From: UPXZ01 sp047974405
Lineage (GTDB): Bacteria; Bacteroidota; Bacteroidia; Bacteroidales; Paludibacteraceae
NCBI GenBank assembly: GCA_047974405.1
Contig: JBKECI010000028.1
Coordinates: 1 to 64,000, forward strand
Direction: 5' to 3'
Length of the DNA stretch: 64,000 nucleotides
Part shown: positions 34,372 to 42,445 of the stretch, piece by piece
Position numbering within the stretch: the first letter of the stretch is position 1
Layout of the letters: every line of letters begins with the position of its first letter
The notes under the pieces: generated by a model
What the model saw: the letters and a program-made list of their open reading frames with translations, nothing else
What the model was told of the DNA's origin: nothing
Database searches by the model: none
Position numbers and translations under genes: made by a program

Positions 34372-35546
34372 TCCACATAAAGTACCAATCCTTTGAGGTA
34401 CTCTCCTTCGGGGTGATAAATGTTGACCGGATGGTCTGCGGGCTGTGTCAGTTGATGCAATATGCGCACCTTTCTTCCGCTTTCGACAGCAGCACTCAAT
34501 ACGGCGAGCCTGAATTGCTCTTTGGAGATCGCTTGCGAACACGAAAAAGTAAATACAATACCGTTGGGGAGTATTCGATCCAAAGCTTTGGCATTTAGCC
34601 GTTTGTATCCTTTTAATGCGTTTTTTACAGCATCTCTGTGTTTTGCGAAAGCAGGTGGATCAAGAATTATCAAATCGTATGGCGATTCATCTCTGTCGAG
34701 AAACTTAAAAGCATCTTCTGCAAAAGAACGATGTCTCCCGCTATTGGGGAAATTTACCTCTATATTTTCATCGGTAGTGTCTATCGCTTTTGATGAACTG
34801 TCCACCGAGTGAACCCACTCGGCTCCCCCTTGGAGCGCATACGCCGAAAATCCGCCGGTATAGCAAAACATGTTGAGAACTTTTCTCCCTTTAGCATATT
34901 TTTTGAGGAGTAAACGGTTTTCGCGTTGATCGATAAAGAAACCGGTTTTCTGCCCTTTGACCCAATCGATTTTAAACTGTAGGCCATTTTCTATAACATT
35001 TAAATTTGGGTTGGTTTTGCTTACCAAGTAAGTGTCTTCCGGTGTGATGGGCGCCTTGTGTGGAAGTGTCGATTCTGATTTGTAATATACGTTTTGTATT
35101 TCGGGAACGCACTCTATAAGCAAATTTGCAAGTGTTTCTCTAATTTGATGCATCCCCACAGAGTGAGCCTGCATTACGGCGGTGTTGTCATATACATCAA
35201 CGATTAAACCGGATAGCCCGTCGCCTTCGCCGTGTATAAGGCGGTAAATGTTGTTGAAAGGGGGATTTATCAATCCCAAATCAACCCTGACACGATACGC
35301 CCTGCTAATTTTGTTTCTCCAAAAGGTATGGTCTGGTTCTGCCTTTTCAAAAGAGATGACCCTTACCGCAATGCTTCCGACTTGATAATGTCCTTGTGCC
35401 AAGAAGTTGCCTTTAGAATCTTGTACTTCAACCATCTCTCCCTCGGCAGGATTGCCTTTGATGCGTTGGATGGCTCCGGAAAATACCCAAGGATGAAATC
35501 TGTGCAAACACTCTTCCTTTTTGGGTTTCAATTGAACAATTACCAT
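34368..35546 (-). CDS. Class I SAM-dependent rRNA methyltransferase, RlmI-like
   Basis: A 392-aa protein with an N-terminal PUA domain (about 1-75, KPKKEECLHRFHPWVFSGAI) and a Rossmann methyltransferase domain. Motif I is NMFCYTGGFSAYAL near 221, the acidic SAM contact is VDSS, and motif IV is ILDPPAFAK near 288; FTFSCS near 342 supplies the catalytic cysteine of cytosine-C5 methylation. E. coli RlmI methylates C1962 of 23S rRNA. An alternative GTG start at 35597 overlaps the exonuclease stop, but the ATG at 35546 matches the usual N-terminus of the family. Confidence 0.88.
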   Translation of the reverse strand: MVIVQLKPKKEECLHRFHPWVFSGAIQRIKGNPAEGEMVEVQDSKGNFLAQGHYQVGSIAVRVISFEKAEPDHTFWRNKISRAYRVRVDLGLINPPFNNIYRLIHGEGDGLSGLIVDVYDNTAVMQAHSVGMHQIRETLANLLIECVPEIQNVYYKSESTLPHKAPITPEDTYLVSKTNPNLNVIENGLQFKIDWVKGQKTGFFIDQRENRLLLKKYAKGRKVLNMFCYTGGFSAYALQGGAEWVHSVDSSSKAIDTTDENIEVNFPNSGRHRSFAEDAFKFLDRDESPYDLIILDPPAFAKHRDAVKNALKGYKRLNAKALDRILPNGIVFTFSCSQAISKEQFRLAVLSAAVESGRKVRILHQLTQPADHPVNIYHPEGEYLKGLVLYVE

Positions 35547-35593
35547 TTTTTTTCTTTGTATGCTTGATTGTTGTGAAAAATATTGTGTAGGTA

Positions 35594-36256
35594 TCACCCT
35601 GCATCAGCTGTTTGGTAAGGTTTGGCAAGGGGCTGTAACTGCAACGATTCTAACTCTTTCAACTCTTTTTTCGAAATTTTCTTTTCTGTTTGAAGTTGAT
35701 GGTATATTTTCAGACAGGCCCAAGCATCTGTTGCTGCATATTTTATCTGTTGCTTGGTAAGCGCATCACGCTCCCAATTGCTCAACCGTTGCGATTTAGA
35801 TATCTTTTTGTTGAATATGACAGCATAAATTTTTTGCAGACTCAACTCCAATATGCCATAATCTTTTACGATATTTTGAATGTCGATAAAGTTTGCCGGA
35901 TTTATTTTGCCTCGCTTTCTGAGCGAAAGAAAATCGTCATGGAGCGAAAGCCCTATTTTTCTTATCCGACTGTTTGACAAAAAATCGAGTAGCTCTTTCG
36001 GAAAACCTATTTTGTTGAGTCGAAACAGATAGCATTTATTGTCTGTGGATATTTGCAGCAAGGAAACATTGTAATATACCCCTCTTGAAAAGGAGGGACG
36101 TGTCTCGGTATCAATGCCTACTGAATCTTGCATGTTAAGTTCATATATTGCCATTGGTAGTTTTTCTTTTTTATCTATCAAAACGACTTCTCCCTCAAAT
36201 TCAACAGGTTCCAGTTGATTGACCTCTTCTTTTGTTATTTTAGAGTTGAACTTCAT
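35594..36256 (-). CDS. 3'-5' exonuclease domain protein (RNase D-like)
   Basis: A 220-aa DEDDy exonuclease. IDTETRPSF (about 48-56) holds the first Asp and Glu, GLSLHDD near 103 the second acid, and YAATDAWACLKIY near 173 the Tyr-x3-Asp motif. It lacks the HRDC domain of full RNase D, so it is the short single-domain type, which trims structured RNA or DNA. Its ATG overlaps the DUF5063 stop (ATGA) and it is followed by the RlmI-like gene, so the three form a tightly packed operon possibly tied to RNA maturation. Confidence 0.9.
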   Translation of the reverse strand: MKFNSKITKEEVNQLEPVEFEGEVVLIDKKEKLPMAIYELNMQDSVGIDTETRPSFSRGVYYNVSLLQISTDNKCYLFRLNKIGFPKELLDFLSNSRIRKIGLSLHDDFLSLRKRGKINPANFIDIQNIVKDYGILELSLQKIYAVIFNKKISKSQRLSNWERDALTKQQIKYAATDAWACLKIYHQLQTEKKISKKELKELESLQLQPLAKPYQTADAG

Positions 36257-36861
36257 TCGTTATCATCTGTTTGAAAACGGAAAAAACTCTCTTTATCTAA
36301 TTTTCTATAATTGTCATTATTAAATTTTTCATCTTCTTCTACCAAACCGAATGTCTCTTTGAAACGGATGGCGTGCAATGCGCGAAGGGCATTTAGCAAT
36401 TTTTGTCCCCAGTGTTCTTCAAAGGTTTGAAGACAAGCGTACAACGCATTCTCCATTATTGCTACATCTTCAAGTTGGTAGTTGGCTGTCAGGTCTTTTA
36501 ACTCTTGGTACACATCAGCCAAATTCTCGGAAATAAAAGAGGCTATGGGGGTATCGCTGTAAGGCATATCGGGATGAAAAGTTTCTAAAAACACATCGTC
36601 CAACCCAAGCATCAACTCTATTTGCCGTTTTACATAGAGGTAGTCTTCTTCGGTTACAAAACGCTCTGTTTCATCTTCCGGTTCCAAGTCTCCTTTATCG
36701 ATAATGGTTGATTTCAGGTACAACAAAGGGAGTATCTTTATCGATTTTATCACAAACTCCTCTTTGGAAAGTTCGCCACTTTTTTCGAGAAATAAACATG
36801 TCTCTGCGGCAACGGTAACAAACTCGATTGCCCCTTTTGAATATATAAATTGATTGTCCAT
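36253..36861 (-). CDS. DUF5063 protein
   Basis: A 202-aa acidic, alpha-helical protein of the DUF5063 family. The N-terminal FVTVAAETCLFLE segment and the LPLLYLKST stretch are followed by an acidic stretch and the HPDMPYSDTPIASFISENLADVYQELKD-type core near 95-120. Function is unknown. The ATG at 36861 was chosen because the in-frame ATG at 36933 lies upstream of the promoter box. It leads the operon with the exonuclease and RlmI-like genes. Confidence 0.85.
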   Translation of the reverse strand: MDNQFIYSKGAIEFVTVAAETCLFLEKSGELSKEEFVIKSIKILPLLYLKSTIIDKGDLEPEDETERFVTEEDYLYVKRQIELMLGLDDVFLETFHPDMPYSDTPIASFISENLADVYQELKDLTANYQLEDVAIMENALYACLQTFEEHWGQKLLNALRALHAIRFKETFGLVEEDEKFNNDNYRKLDKESFFRFQTDDNE

Positions 36862-36885
36862 TATTGTTGTCAAATAAAACCATTG

Positions 36886-36893
36886 CAAAGGTA
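36886..36893 (-). promoter_or_regulatory. -7 promoter box for the DUF5063 operon
   Basis: TACCTTTG on the minus strand, 24 bases before the chosen ATG, which it helps decide. Confidence 0.6.
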
Positions 36894-37151
36894 GTGAAAA
36901 AAATGTATTGCTTGAAAAGGGCTTTTTCATCACATAATCTTCTTCTGTTCATAATTGATAACGACTGTTATAAACCTCTATTATTTTATACTTAAAGCAT
37001 AAAAATATCACAAAAAGCTTAATTGTTTAAATTTTCATGTAGACTTGCTCGATATTTGTAAAAATAATATATATTCAGGGTGCAATATTATGTATTTTAT
37101 TAAATTTGGTGCATATTAATGCGTTATTTTACTAAATATTTTTGTTGGAAA

Positions 37152-37183
37152 TTTGATTTATTAATTTTTTTTATTTACATTTG
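37152..37183 (+). promoter_or_regulatory. Promoter of the ROK regulator gene
   Basis: TTTG (37152-37155) and TACATTTG (37176-37183) with a 20-base spacer. Confidence 0.75.
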
Positions 37184-37205
37184 TCTCACTAAATCTGAAA
37201 AAGCC

Positions 37206-38414
37206 ATGGCGTTATCTTTCATCCAAGAAATAAGCTCGGGCACTAAAAATGCCTATTTGAAAAAAGATATTATCTGTTATTACATCAACAACGGAGAAAA
37301 TACACTTGCCGATTTGGGCAAAGAGATGAATTTGAGTATCCCCACCGTAACAAAACTCGTGGGAGAGCTGATGGATGAAGGGTTTGTTGTTGATTTTGGC
37401 AAACAAGAAACTGCCGGAGGGCGACGCCCAAACATATACGGGCTGAACGAAAATTCGGGATATTTTGTAGGTGTCGACATCAAACATTCCTACGTACATA
37501 TCGGGCTTGTCAATTTCAAAGGAGAAATTGTCGAATCTAAAATGCACATTCCTTTTCACATGGATCATACGCATGAAAGTTTTGAAAGCTTATGCGAAAT
37601 CGTCAATAAATTTTTGGATAATGCCATCGTACCCCGTGAGAAAGTATTAAGTATTGGAATGAATATATCGGGGAGGGTAAATACTCACTCTGGGCATAGC
37701 TACAGTTTTTTCTATTTTGATGAAAAACCGATTGCCGACGTTTTTGGAGAGCGGTTTGGGATAAATGTAAGCATCGATAACAATACCAGAGCTATGACTT
37801 ACGGAGAGTACTTAAAAGGGAGCGTAAAAGGGGAAAAAAATGTAATATTCGTAAACGTAAGTTGGGGACTGGGGATAGGAATCATTGTCAACGGGCAACT
37901 TTATTACGGGAAATCTGGATTTTCGGGCGAATTTGGTCATTTAACAGTGTTTGATAACGAAATAATGTGCCATTGCGGAAAAAAAGGATGCTTAGAGACA
38001 GAAGCTTCCGGCTCTTACATACACCATAAATTTTTAGAAAAAATCCACAGCGGAAACACCTCATCATTGAGTAAAAAAGTTTCGGCAAATAAGGAAATTG
38101 TGCTTGAAGACATTATCAATGTGGCATTGAATGAAGATATGTTGGCTATTGAGTTGATAGAAGAGGTGGGAAACACACTCGGCAAGCACATTGCAGGGCT
38201 TATCAACCTGTTCAACCCGGAGTTGGTAGTCATTGGAGGGACGGTGGCTGCTGCCGGCGATTATCTGTTTTTGCCACTGCGGAGCGGTATAAAAAAATAC
38301 TCTCTGAATCTAGTAAATAAAGATACCGATATTAAACTCACAAAACTTGGCGATAAAACAGGACTGCTGGGAGCCTGCATGTTGGCGCGGAGCAAAATGA
38401 TAGGGCTTATTTAA
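37206..38414 (+). CDS. ROK-family transcriptional regulator
   Basis: A 402-aa NagC/XylR-type protein: an N-terminal winged helix (about 10-75, with LADLGKEMNLSIPTVTKLVGEL as the helix-turn-helix) and a sugar-kinase-like ROK domain. The zinc motif CHCGKKGCLE near 259-268 is intact. In the loop that holds the catalytic Asp of ROK kinases (NDA), this protein has DNNTRAM, with Asn in place of Asp, which fits a regulator without kinase activity. It probably senses a sugar. The start at 37206 follows the promoter; no target operator is obvious. Confidence 0.9.
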   Translation: MALSFIQEISSGTKNAYLKKDIICYYINNGENTLADLGKEMNLSIPTVTKLVGELMDEGFVVDFGKQETAGGRRPNIYGLNENSGYFVGVDIKHSYVHIGLVNFKGEIVESKMHIPFHMDHTHESFESLCEIVNKFLDNAIVPREKVLSIGMNISGRVNTHSGHSYSFFYFDEKPIADVFGERFGINVSIDNNTRAMTYGEYLKGSVKGEKNVIFVNVSWGLGIGIIVNGQLYYGKSGFSGEFGHLTVFDNEIMCHCGKKGCLETEASGSYIHHKFLEKIHSGNTSSLSKKVSANKEIVLEDIINVALNEDMLAIELIEEVGNTLGKHIAGLINLFNPELVVIGGTVAAAGDYLFLPLRSGIKKYSLNLVNKDTDIKLTKLGDKTGLLGACMLARSKMIGLI

Positions 38415-38448
38415 TCGCATAGCAATCGATTGGTGATAATAAAAAAAC

Positions 38449-38475
38449 AAAAGGGACTTGGTTAAGGTCCCTTTT
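38449..38475 (+). terminator. Terminator after the ROK gene
   Basis: AAAAGGGAC (38449-38457) and GTCCCTTTT (38467-38475) with a 9-base loop, followed by a T-rich stretch. Confidence 0.82.
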
Positions 38476-38678
38476 ATATTAGGTATTAGTAACTGTTAAG
38501 GATTAAAAAGATTGTGTTGTTAGTTTCGATGCAAAGTAAATACATTATTCAAAAATTTGCAAAATTTTTTATATGTTATAAAACCTGTTTTGCAATAAAT
38601 TTGTTCTTTTATTTGTTTTAGAATTAACAATTCGTCAATTTTTGAGTAAAAAACACATCATTTCTTCTGTTTTTGAAA

Positions 38679-38686
38679 TATCTTTG
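38679..38686 (+). promoter_or_regulatory. -7 promoter box for the DUF5020 gene
   Basis: TATCTTTG, 16 bases before the ATG at 38703, giving a leader of about 10 nt. Confidence 0.55.
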
Positions 38687-38702
38687 CACAAAAAAGTATC
38701 AG

Positions 38703-39416
38703 ATGAAAAAAATACTCCTTGCCATTTCTTTGTTTCTAAGCCCAGTCGCTATTTCTCAAAATTTTCAATTACACCATGATTTTGGTAAAGACCGAAACTA
38801 CCTAACCTCTACTTTCGAAATGTTTCGCCCCGATAATTGGGGCAACACTTTTCTCTTCATTGATTTTGACTACAATTTTGAAAAGGAACGTCATCCTTCG
38901 ATGGCATATATGGAATTGGCACGCTGTTTCACGCTTGGAAAATCTCCATTAAGTTTTCAGATAGAGTATAACGGCGGTTTACTTGCAAGTGGCACAACCG
39001 AAGGCAGTTTCTTTTATCCGATAAACAATGCCTATCTGGCAGGGATAGACTATGGATGGCACAGTCAAGACTTTAATAAATTTTTAAATTTCAAGATGTT
39101 ATATAAATACATTTCAGAAAAGAATCCTATATCGTTTCAGCTTACAGCTACTTGGGACTTAAACTTTTACAACAAAAAGCTGACCCTGTCTGGTTTTGCA
39201 GATTTTTGGAGAGAAGACAATGTAAATTATTATAGCGCAAGTGGCGAGGAAATCGTCCCTGTCATATCCAAGTTTGTGCTGGTTTCCGAACCACAATTTT
39301 GGTACAACTTGACCTCACATTTCTCACTCGGCTCGGAAATAGAGTTTGGTATCAATTTCGGAACAGTACAAGGGTTAAAAGTATGCCCTACAGTAGGTGG
39401 AAAATGGATTTTTTAA
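38703..39416 (+). CDS. DUF5020 outer-membrane protein (Tsx-like barrel)
   Basis: A 237-aa protein with a signal peptide (MKKILLAISLFLSPVAIS). The mature start QNFQLHHDFGKDRNYLTSTFE and the FRPDNWGNTFLFIDFDY block are typical of DUF5020, related to the nucleoside channel Tsx. Alternating aromatic strands and the terminal GKWIF (ending in Phe) indicate a 12-strand-like outer-membrane barrel. It probably takes up a small solute. The ATG at 38703 follows the promoter box; an upstream start would lie before it. Confidence 0.87.
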   Translation: MKKILLAISLFLSPVAISQNFQLHHDFGKDRNYLTSTFEMFRPDNWGNTFLFIDFDYNFEKERHPSMAYMELARCFTLGKSPLSFQIEYNGGLLASGTTEGSFFYPINNAYLAGIDYGWHSQDFNKFLNFKMLYKYISEKNPISFQLTATWDLNFYNKKLTLSGFADFWREDNVNYYSASGEEIVPVISKFVLVSEPQFWYNLTSHFSLGSEIEFGINFGTVQGLKVCPTVGGKWIF

Positions 39417-39434
39417 TAATGCGACAAAAACAGC

Positions 39435-39442
39435 TATCTTTG
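39435..39442 (+). promoter_or_regulatory. -7 promoter box for the M28 gene
   Basis: TATCTTTG, 34 bases before the ATG. Confidence 0.55.
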
Positions 39443-39476
39443 TGCTTTTATAAAAATACGTTTAAATCATTCCGTT

Positions 39477-40439
39477 ATGAAAATATTACTATATACAATA
39501 CTGACACTACTTTTTCTCTCTTGCGGAAACAGTAAAAAGAAAGCAATAGCAGAGAACGATGCCAAAAAGAACTCTATCCCTCTGTTTATTGCCGATTCTG
39601 CATATCAATACATTAAGAAACAGGTTGATTTTGGTCCGCGCGTACCAAACACTCCTCAACATGTGGCCTGCGGCAACTATTTAGAGCAAAAACTAAATGA
39701 CTTTGGAGCAAAAGTTTATACTCAACATCTGGATGCAACTGCCTTTGACGGAACTATACTAAAAGCCAAAAATATCATTGGTAGCTATAATATTTCGGCT
39801 ACCTCGCGAATTCTCCTTTTTGCCCATTGGGATACAAGACCTTGGGCAGATAACGACCCCGACAAATCGAATCATACAACCCCTATACTTGGAGCCAACG
39901 ATGGAGCAAGCGGTGTCGGGGTGTTGATGGAAATAGCCCGCAATTTGGGCAGGCAATCTCCTAATATAGGAATAGACATAGCTTTTTTTGATGCAGAAGA
40001 TTATGGCTCCACAGCAAGCAATGATAACTCTTGGTGCTTGGGGACACAATACTGGGCGAAAAATCCCCATGTACAGGGATACAATGCGCGCTATGGAATA
40101 TTGCTGGATATGGTCGGAGCGACCAAAGCCGTTTTTTATCGCGAACAAATATCGGATTATTATGCAAAGCACGTGGTGGACAATGTTTGGTCACAGGCGG
40201 CAGCTCTCGGTTTTGGACAATACTTTATCAACGAGGCGGGTAATGGAGTTACAGACGATCACCTCTTTGTAAATACAATAAGGGGAATACCCTCCATAGA
40301 CATTATTCAATTTGATAGAAATACTTCGACCGGCTTTGGCAGCTATTGGCATACCACCAACGACACAATGGAAAATATCGACAAAAATACGTTGCAAGCT
40401 GTTGGAACTACGTTGATGCAAGTGATATACAACGAATAA
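39477..40439 (+). CDS. M28-family lipoprotein, glutaminyl cyclase-like
   Basis: A 320-aa lipoprotein: lipobox LFLSC with Cys16, then a zinc-peptidase fold of family M28. AHWDTRPWADNDPD near 122, the GANDGASGVGVLMEIA block near 144, FFDAEDYG near 178 and WHTTNDT near 303 supply the metal ligands. This pattern matches the type II glutaminyl-peptide cyclotransferases of Bacteroidota such as the Porphyromonas gingivalis enzyme, which cyclise N-terminal glutamine of exported proteins. An aminopeptidase role is the alternative. The next gene, proB, lies 47 bases downstream. Confidence 0.9.
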   Translation: MKILLYTILTLLFLSCGNSKKKAIAENDAKKNSIPLFIADSAYQYIKKQVDFGPRVPNTPQHVACGNYLEQKLNDFGAKVYTQHLDATAFDGTILKAKNIIGSYNISATSRILLFAHWDTRPWADNDPDKSNHTTPILGANDGASGVGVLMEIARNLGRQSPNIGIDIAFFDAEDYGSTASNDNSWCLGTQYWAKNPHVQGYNARYGILLDMVGATKAVFYREQISDYYAKHVVDNVWSQAAALGFGQYFINEAGNGVTDDHLFVNTIRGIPSIDIIQFDRNTSTGFGSYWHTTNDTMENIDKNTLQAVGTTLMQVIYNE

Positions 40440-40486
40440 TTTTTACTATTGCAACACACCAAAACACTCAAAATGAAAAATAAACA

Positions 40487-41569
40487 ATGATGATGCCTTT
40501 CAAAAAAATAGCCGTTAAGATAGGAAGCAATGTGATTACCCGCACAGACGGAACCTTGGATATTACCCGGATTTCTGCCATTGTAGATCAAATTGCGTAT
40601 CTCCACAAGAGAGGGATTCGGATCGTTTTGATTTCGTCAGGAGCTGTGGCATCGGGAAGAAGCGTTATGGGGCTCTCAAAAAAAATGGATACCGTAGATC
40701 AACGGCAATTGTTTTCAACCATAGGACAGGCAAAGCTGATAAACCATTATTGGGAGTTGTTTCGCGAGCACAATATTGTTGTAGGACAGGTGCTTACAAC
40801 CAAAGATAACTTTGGGAGCAGGAGGCTGTATTTGAATCAACGCAACTGCATAGAGCTGATGCTGGACAATAATGTTATCCCGATTATAAACGAAAACGAT
40901 GCCGTTTCTGTCAGCGAATTGATGTTTACGGACAACGACGAACTTTCGGGATTGGTAGCTTCGATGGTCAATGCAGAAACTTTGATTATCCTGAGCAATA
41001 TAGACGGTGTCTATGACGGCTCTCCTTCCGATACCAACGCCAAAGTTATCAGAGAGATAAAAAAAGGGCAAAATATCTCAACTGTTGTTCAAACTTCAAA
41101 ATCGACTTTTGGTAGAGGTGGAATGCATACCAAAATAAATATAGCAAAAAAAGTAGCAGACGAAGGAATAGAAGTTTACATTACGAATGGTAAAAAAGAG
41201 AATATTATAGTCAAGCTGCTAAATGGCGACAAAGATGTGATTTACACCCGTTTTATTGCTGCAACAACAGAAGTATCAAGCGTGAAAAAATGGATTGCCC
41301 ACAGTGATGGATTTGCCAAAGGAGAAATACACATCAATAAGGATGCTGCGTCGGCTCTGTTGGGCGAAAAAGCCGTAAGCCTTTTGCCGGTAGGCGTTAT
41401 GTATATTTTAGGAAAGTTTGAAAAAGATGATATTGTGAAAGTGGTTACCGAAACCGGCAAAACAATTGGCGTAGGCAAAACCCAATACGATAGCGAAAAG
41501 GCAAAACAGATTATTGGTAAAAAAAACCAAAGACCCATTATTCATTGCGATTACCTTTATCTTGATTGA
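40487..41569 (+). CDS. proB: Glutamate 5-kinase
   Basis: A 360-aa enzyme for the first step of proline synthesis. The amino acid kinase domain (about 1-255) has VKIGSNVIT, SSGAVASGRSVMG, NENDAVSVSE and FGRGGMHTKI motifs; a PUA domain (about 275-355) follows. An ATG at 40490 is an equal choice of start. proA is not adjacent. Its 3' end overlaps the convergent methyltransferase gene by 13 bases. Confidence 0.95.
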   Translation: MMMPFKKIAVKIGSNVITRTDGTLDITRISAIVDQIAYLHKRGIRIVLISSGAVASGRSVMGLSKKMDTVDQRQLFSTIGQAKLINHYWELFREHNIVVGQVLTTKDNFGSRRLYLNQRNCIELMLDNNVIPIINENDAVSVSELMFTDNDELSGLVASMVNAETLIILSNIDGVYDGSPSDTNAKVIREIKKGQNISTVVQTSKSTFGRGGMHTKINIAKKVADEGIEVYITNGKKENIIVKLLNGDKDVIYTRFIAATTEVSSVKKWIAHSDGFAKGEIHINKDAASALLGEKAVSLLPVGVMYILGKFEKDDIVKVVTETGKTIGVGKTQYDSEKAKQIIGKKNQRPIIHCDYLYLD

Positions 41570-42327
41570 AGTGGCAAACTTCTTCTTCTAAACTCAGAAA
41601 CAGTGATAGCCATAGCTGCGCTTACGTTCAACGATTCGGAAGTTTGCTCATGCGACGGGAAGCTTGGGATATATAGTTTTTTGCTGATAAACGGGACAAT
41701 TTCTTTCGATATCCCCTTTCCTTCGTTGCCCATCACAATTATTCCGTTTGAGGTAAGCTCTTCGTCATAAATATTGTCGCCTATCATAAATGTGCCGTAT
41801 ATCGGCGTGGACATCGTTTTTTGCAAAAAATCGGAAAGTTCTACATAATGTACCCGCATGCGTGAAACCGCTCCCATTGTAGCCTGAACCGCTTTTGAGC
41901 CATATATATCTGCGGTATTTGTCGAACAAAAAACATCTTTTATCCCAAACCAGTCTGCCAATCGGATAATGGTTCCCAAATTGCCGGGGTCTTGGATTTC
42001 ATCCAAAGCAATGGTTAAGCTATTTTTTATCTGCTCATAATTTACTTCGTATTTGGGTTTCGGAAACACAGCTACAATACCTTGCGGAGATTTTTGTGTC
42101 GATATTTTAAGCAACTCGCTTTCAGATACTAAAACTTTCTCTATACTATTTCGCCTTTGTCGGATAGGGAGTAGATTCTCATCGGTATAAGCCAAAAAAA
42201 GGGGAGGAAAAGAAACAAGAAGCTCTGAAACAAGTTTCACACCTTCGGCTACAAACACCGACTCTTCGTCTCTGTTTTTTTTTAAGGTAAGAGAATTTAT
42301 CCATTTAATTTTAGCTTTAGAGAGCAT
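41557..42327 (-). CDS. TrmH/SpoU-family RNA 2'-O-methyltransferase
   Basis: A 256-aa SPOUT methyltransferase. The N-terminal segment (about 1-95) resembles the L30e-like substrate-binding domain. The SpoU motifs are DEIQDPGNLGTIIR near 112-125, MGNEGKGIS near 195-203, and the IPSF...SLNVSAAMAI block near 216-238 that forms the knot. It methylates rRNA or tRNA ribose; the target is unknown. The gene converges on and overlaps proB by 13 bases and diverges from tamL. Confidence 0.9.
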   Translation of the reverse strand: MLSKAKIKWINSLTLKKNRDEESVFVAEGVKLVSELLVSFPPLFLAYTDENLLPIRQRRNSIEKVLVSESELLKISTQKSPQGIVAVFPKPKYEVNYEQIKNSLTIALDEIQDPGNLGTIIRLADWFGIKDVFCSTNTADIYGSKAVQATMGAVSRMRVHYVELSDFLQKTMSTPIYGTFMIGDNIYDEELTSNGIIVMGNEGKGISKEIVPFISKKLYIPSFPSHEQTSESLNVSAAMAITVSEFRRRSLPLQSR

Positions 42328-42378
42328 TTTATTATTGATTGTACGTTAATTGAATTTATACGGAGTTTAATTATTATG

Positions 42379-42386
42379 CAAAACTA
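42379..42386 (-). promoter_or_regulatory. -7 promoter box for the SpoU methyltransferase
   Basis: TAGTTTTG on the minus strand, 51 bases before the ATG. Confidence 0.5.
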
Positions 42387-42409
42387 CTAAAGAAAACGAG
42401 AATTAACAG

Positions 42410-42417
42410 TATATTTG
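42410..42417 (+). promoter_or_regulatory. -7 promoter box for tamL
   Basis: TATATTTG, 28 bases before the tamL ATG. With the minus-strand box it makes a compact divergent promoter. Confidence 0.55.
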
Positions 42418-42445
42418 CACATGAATTTGATTTTAACCAATCGAG

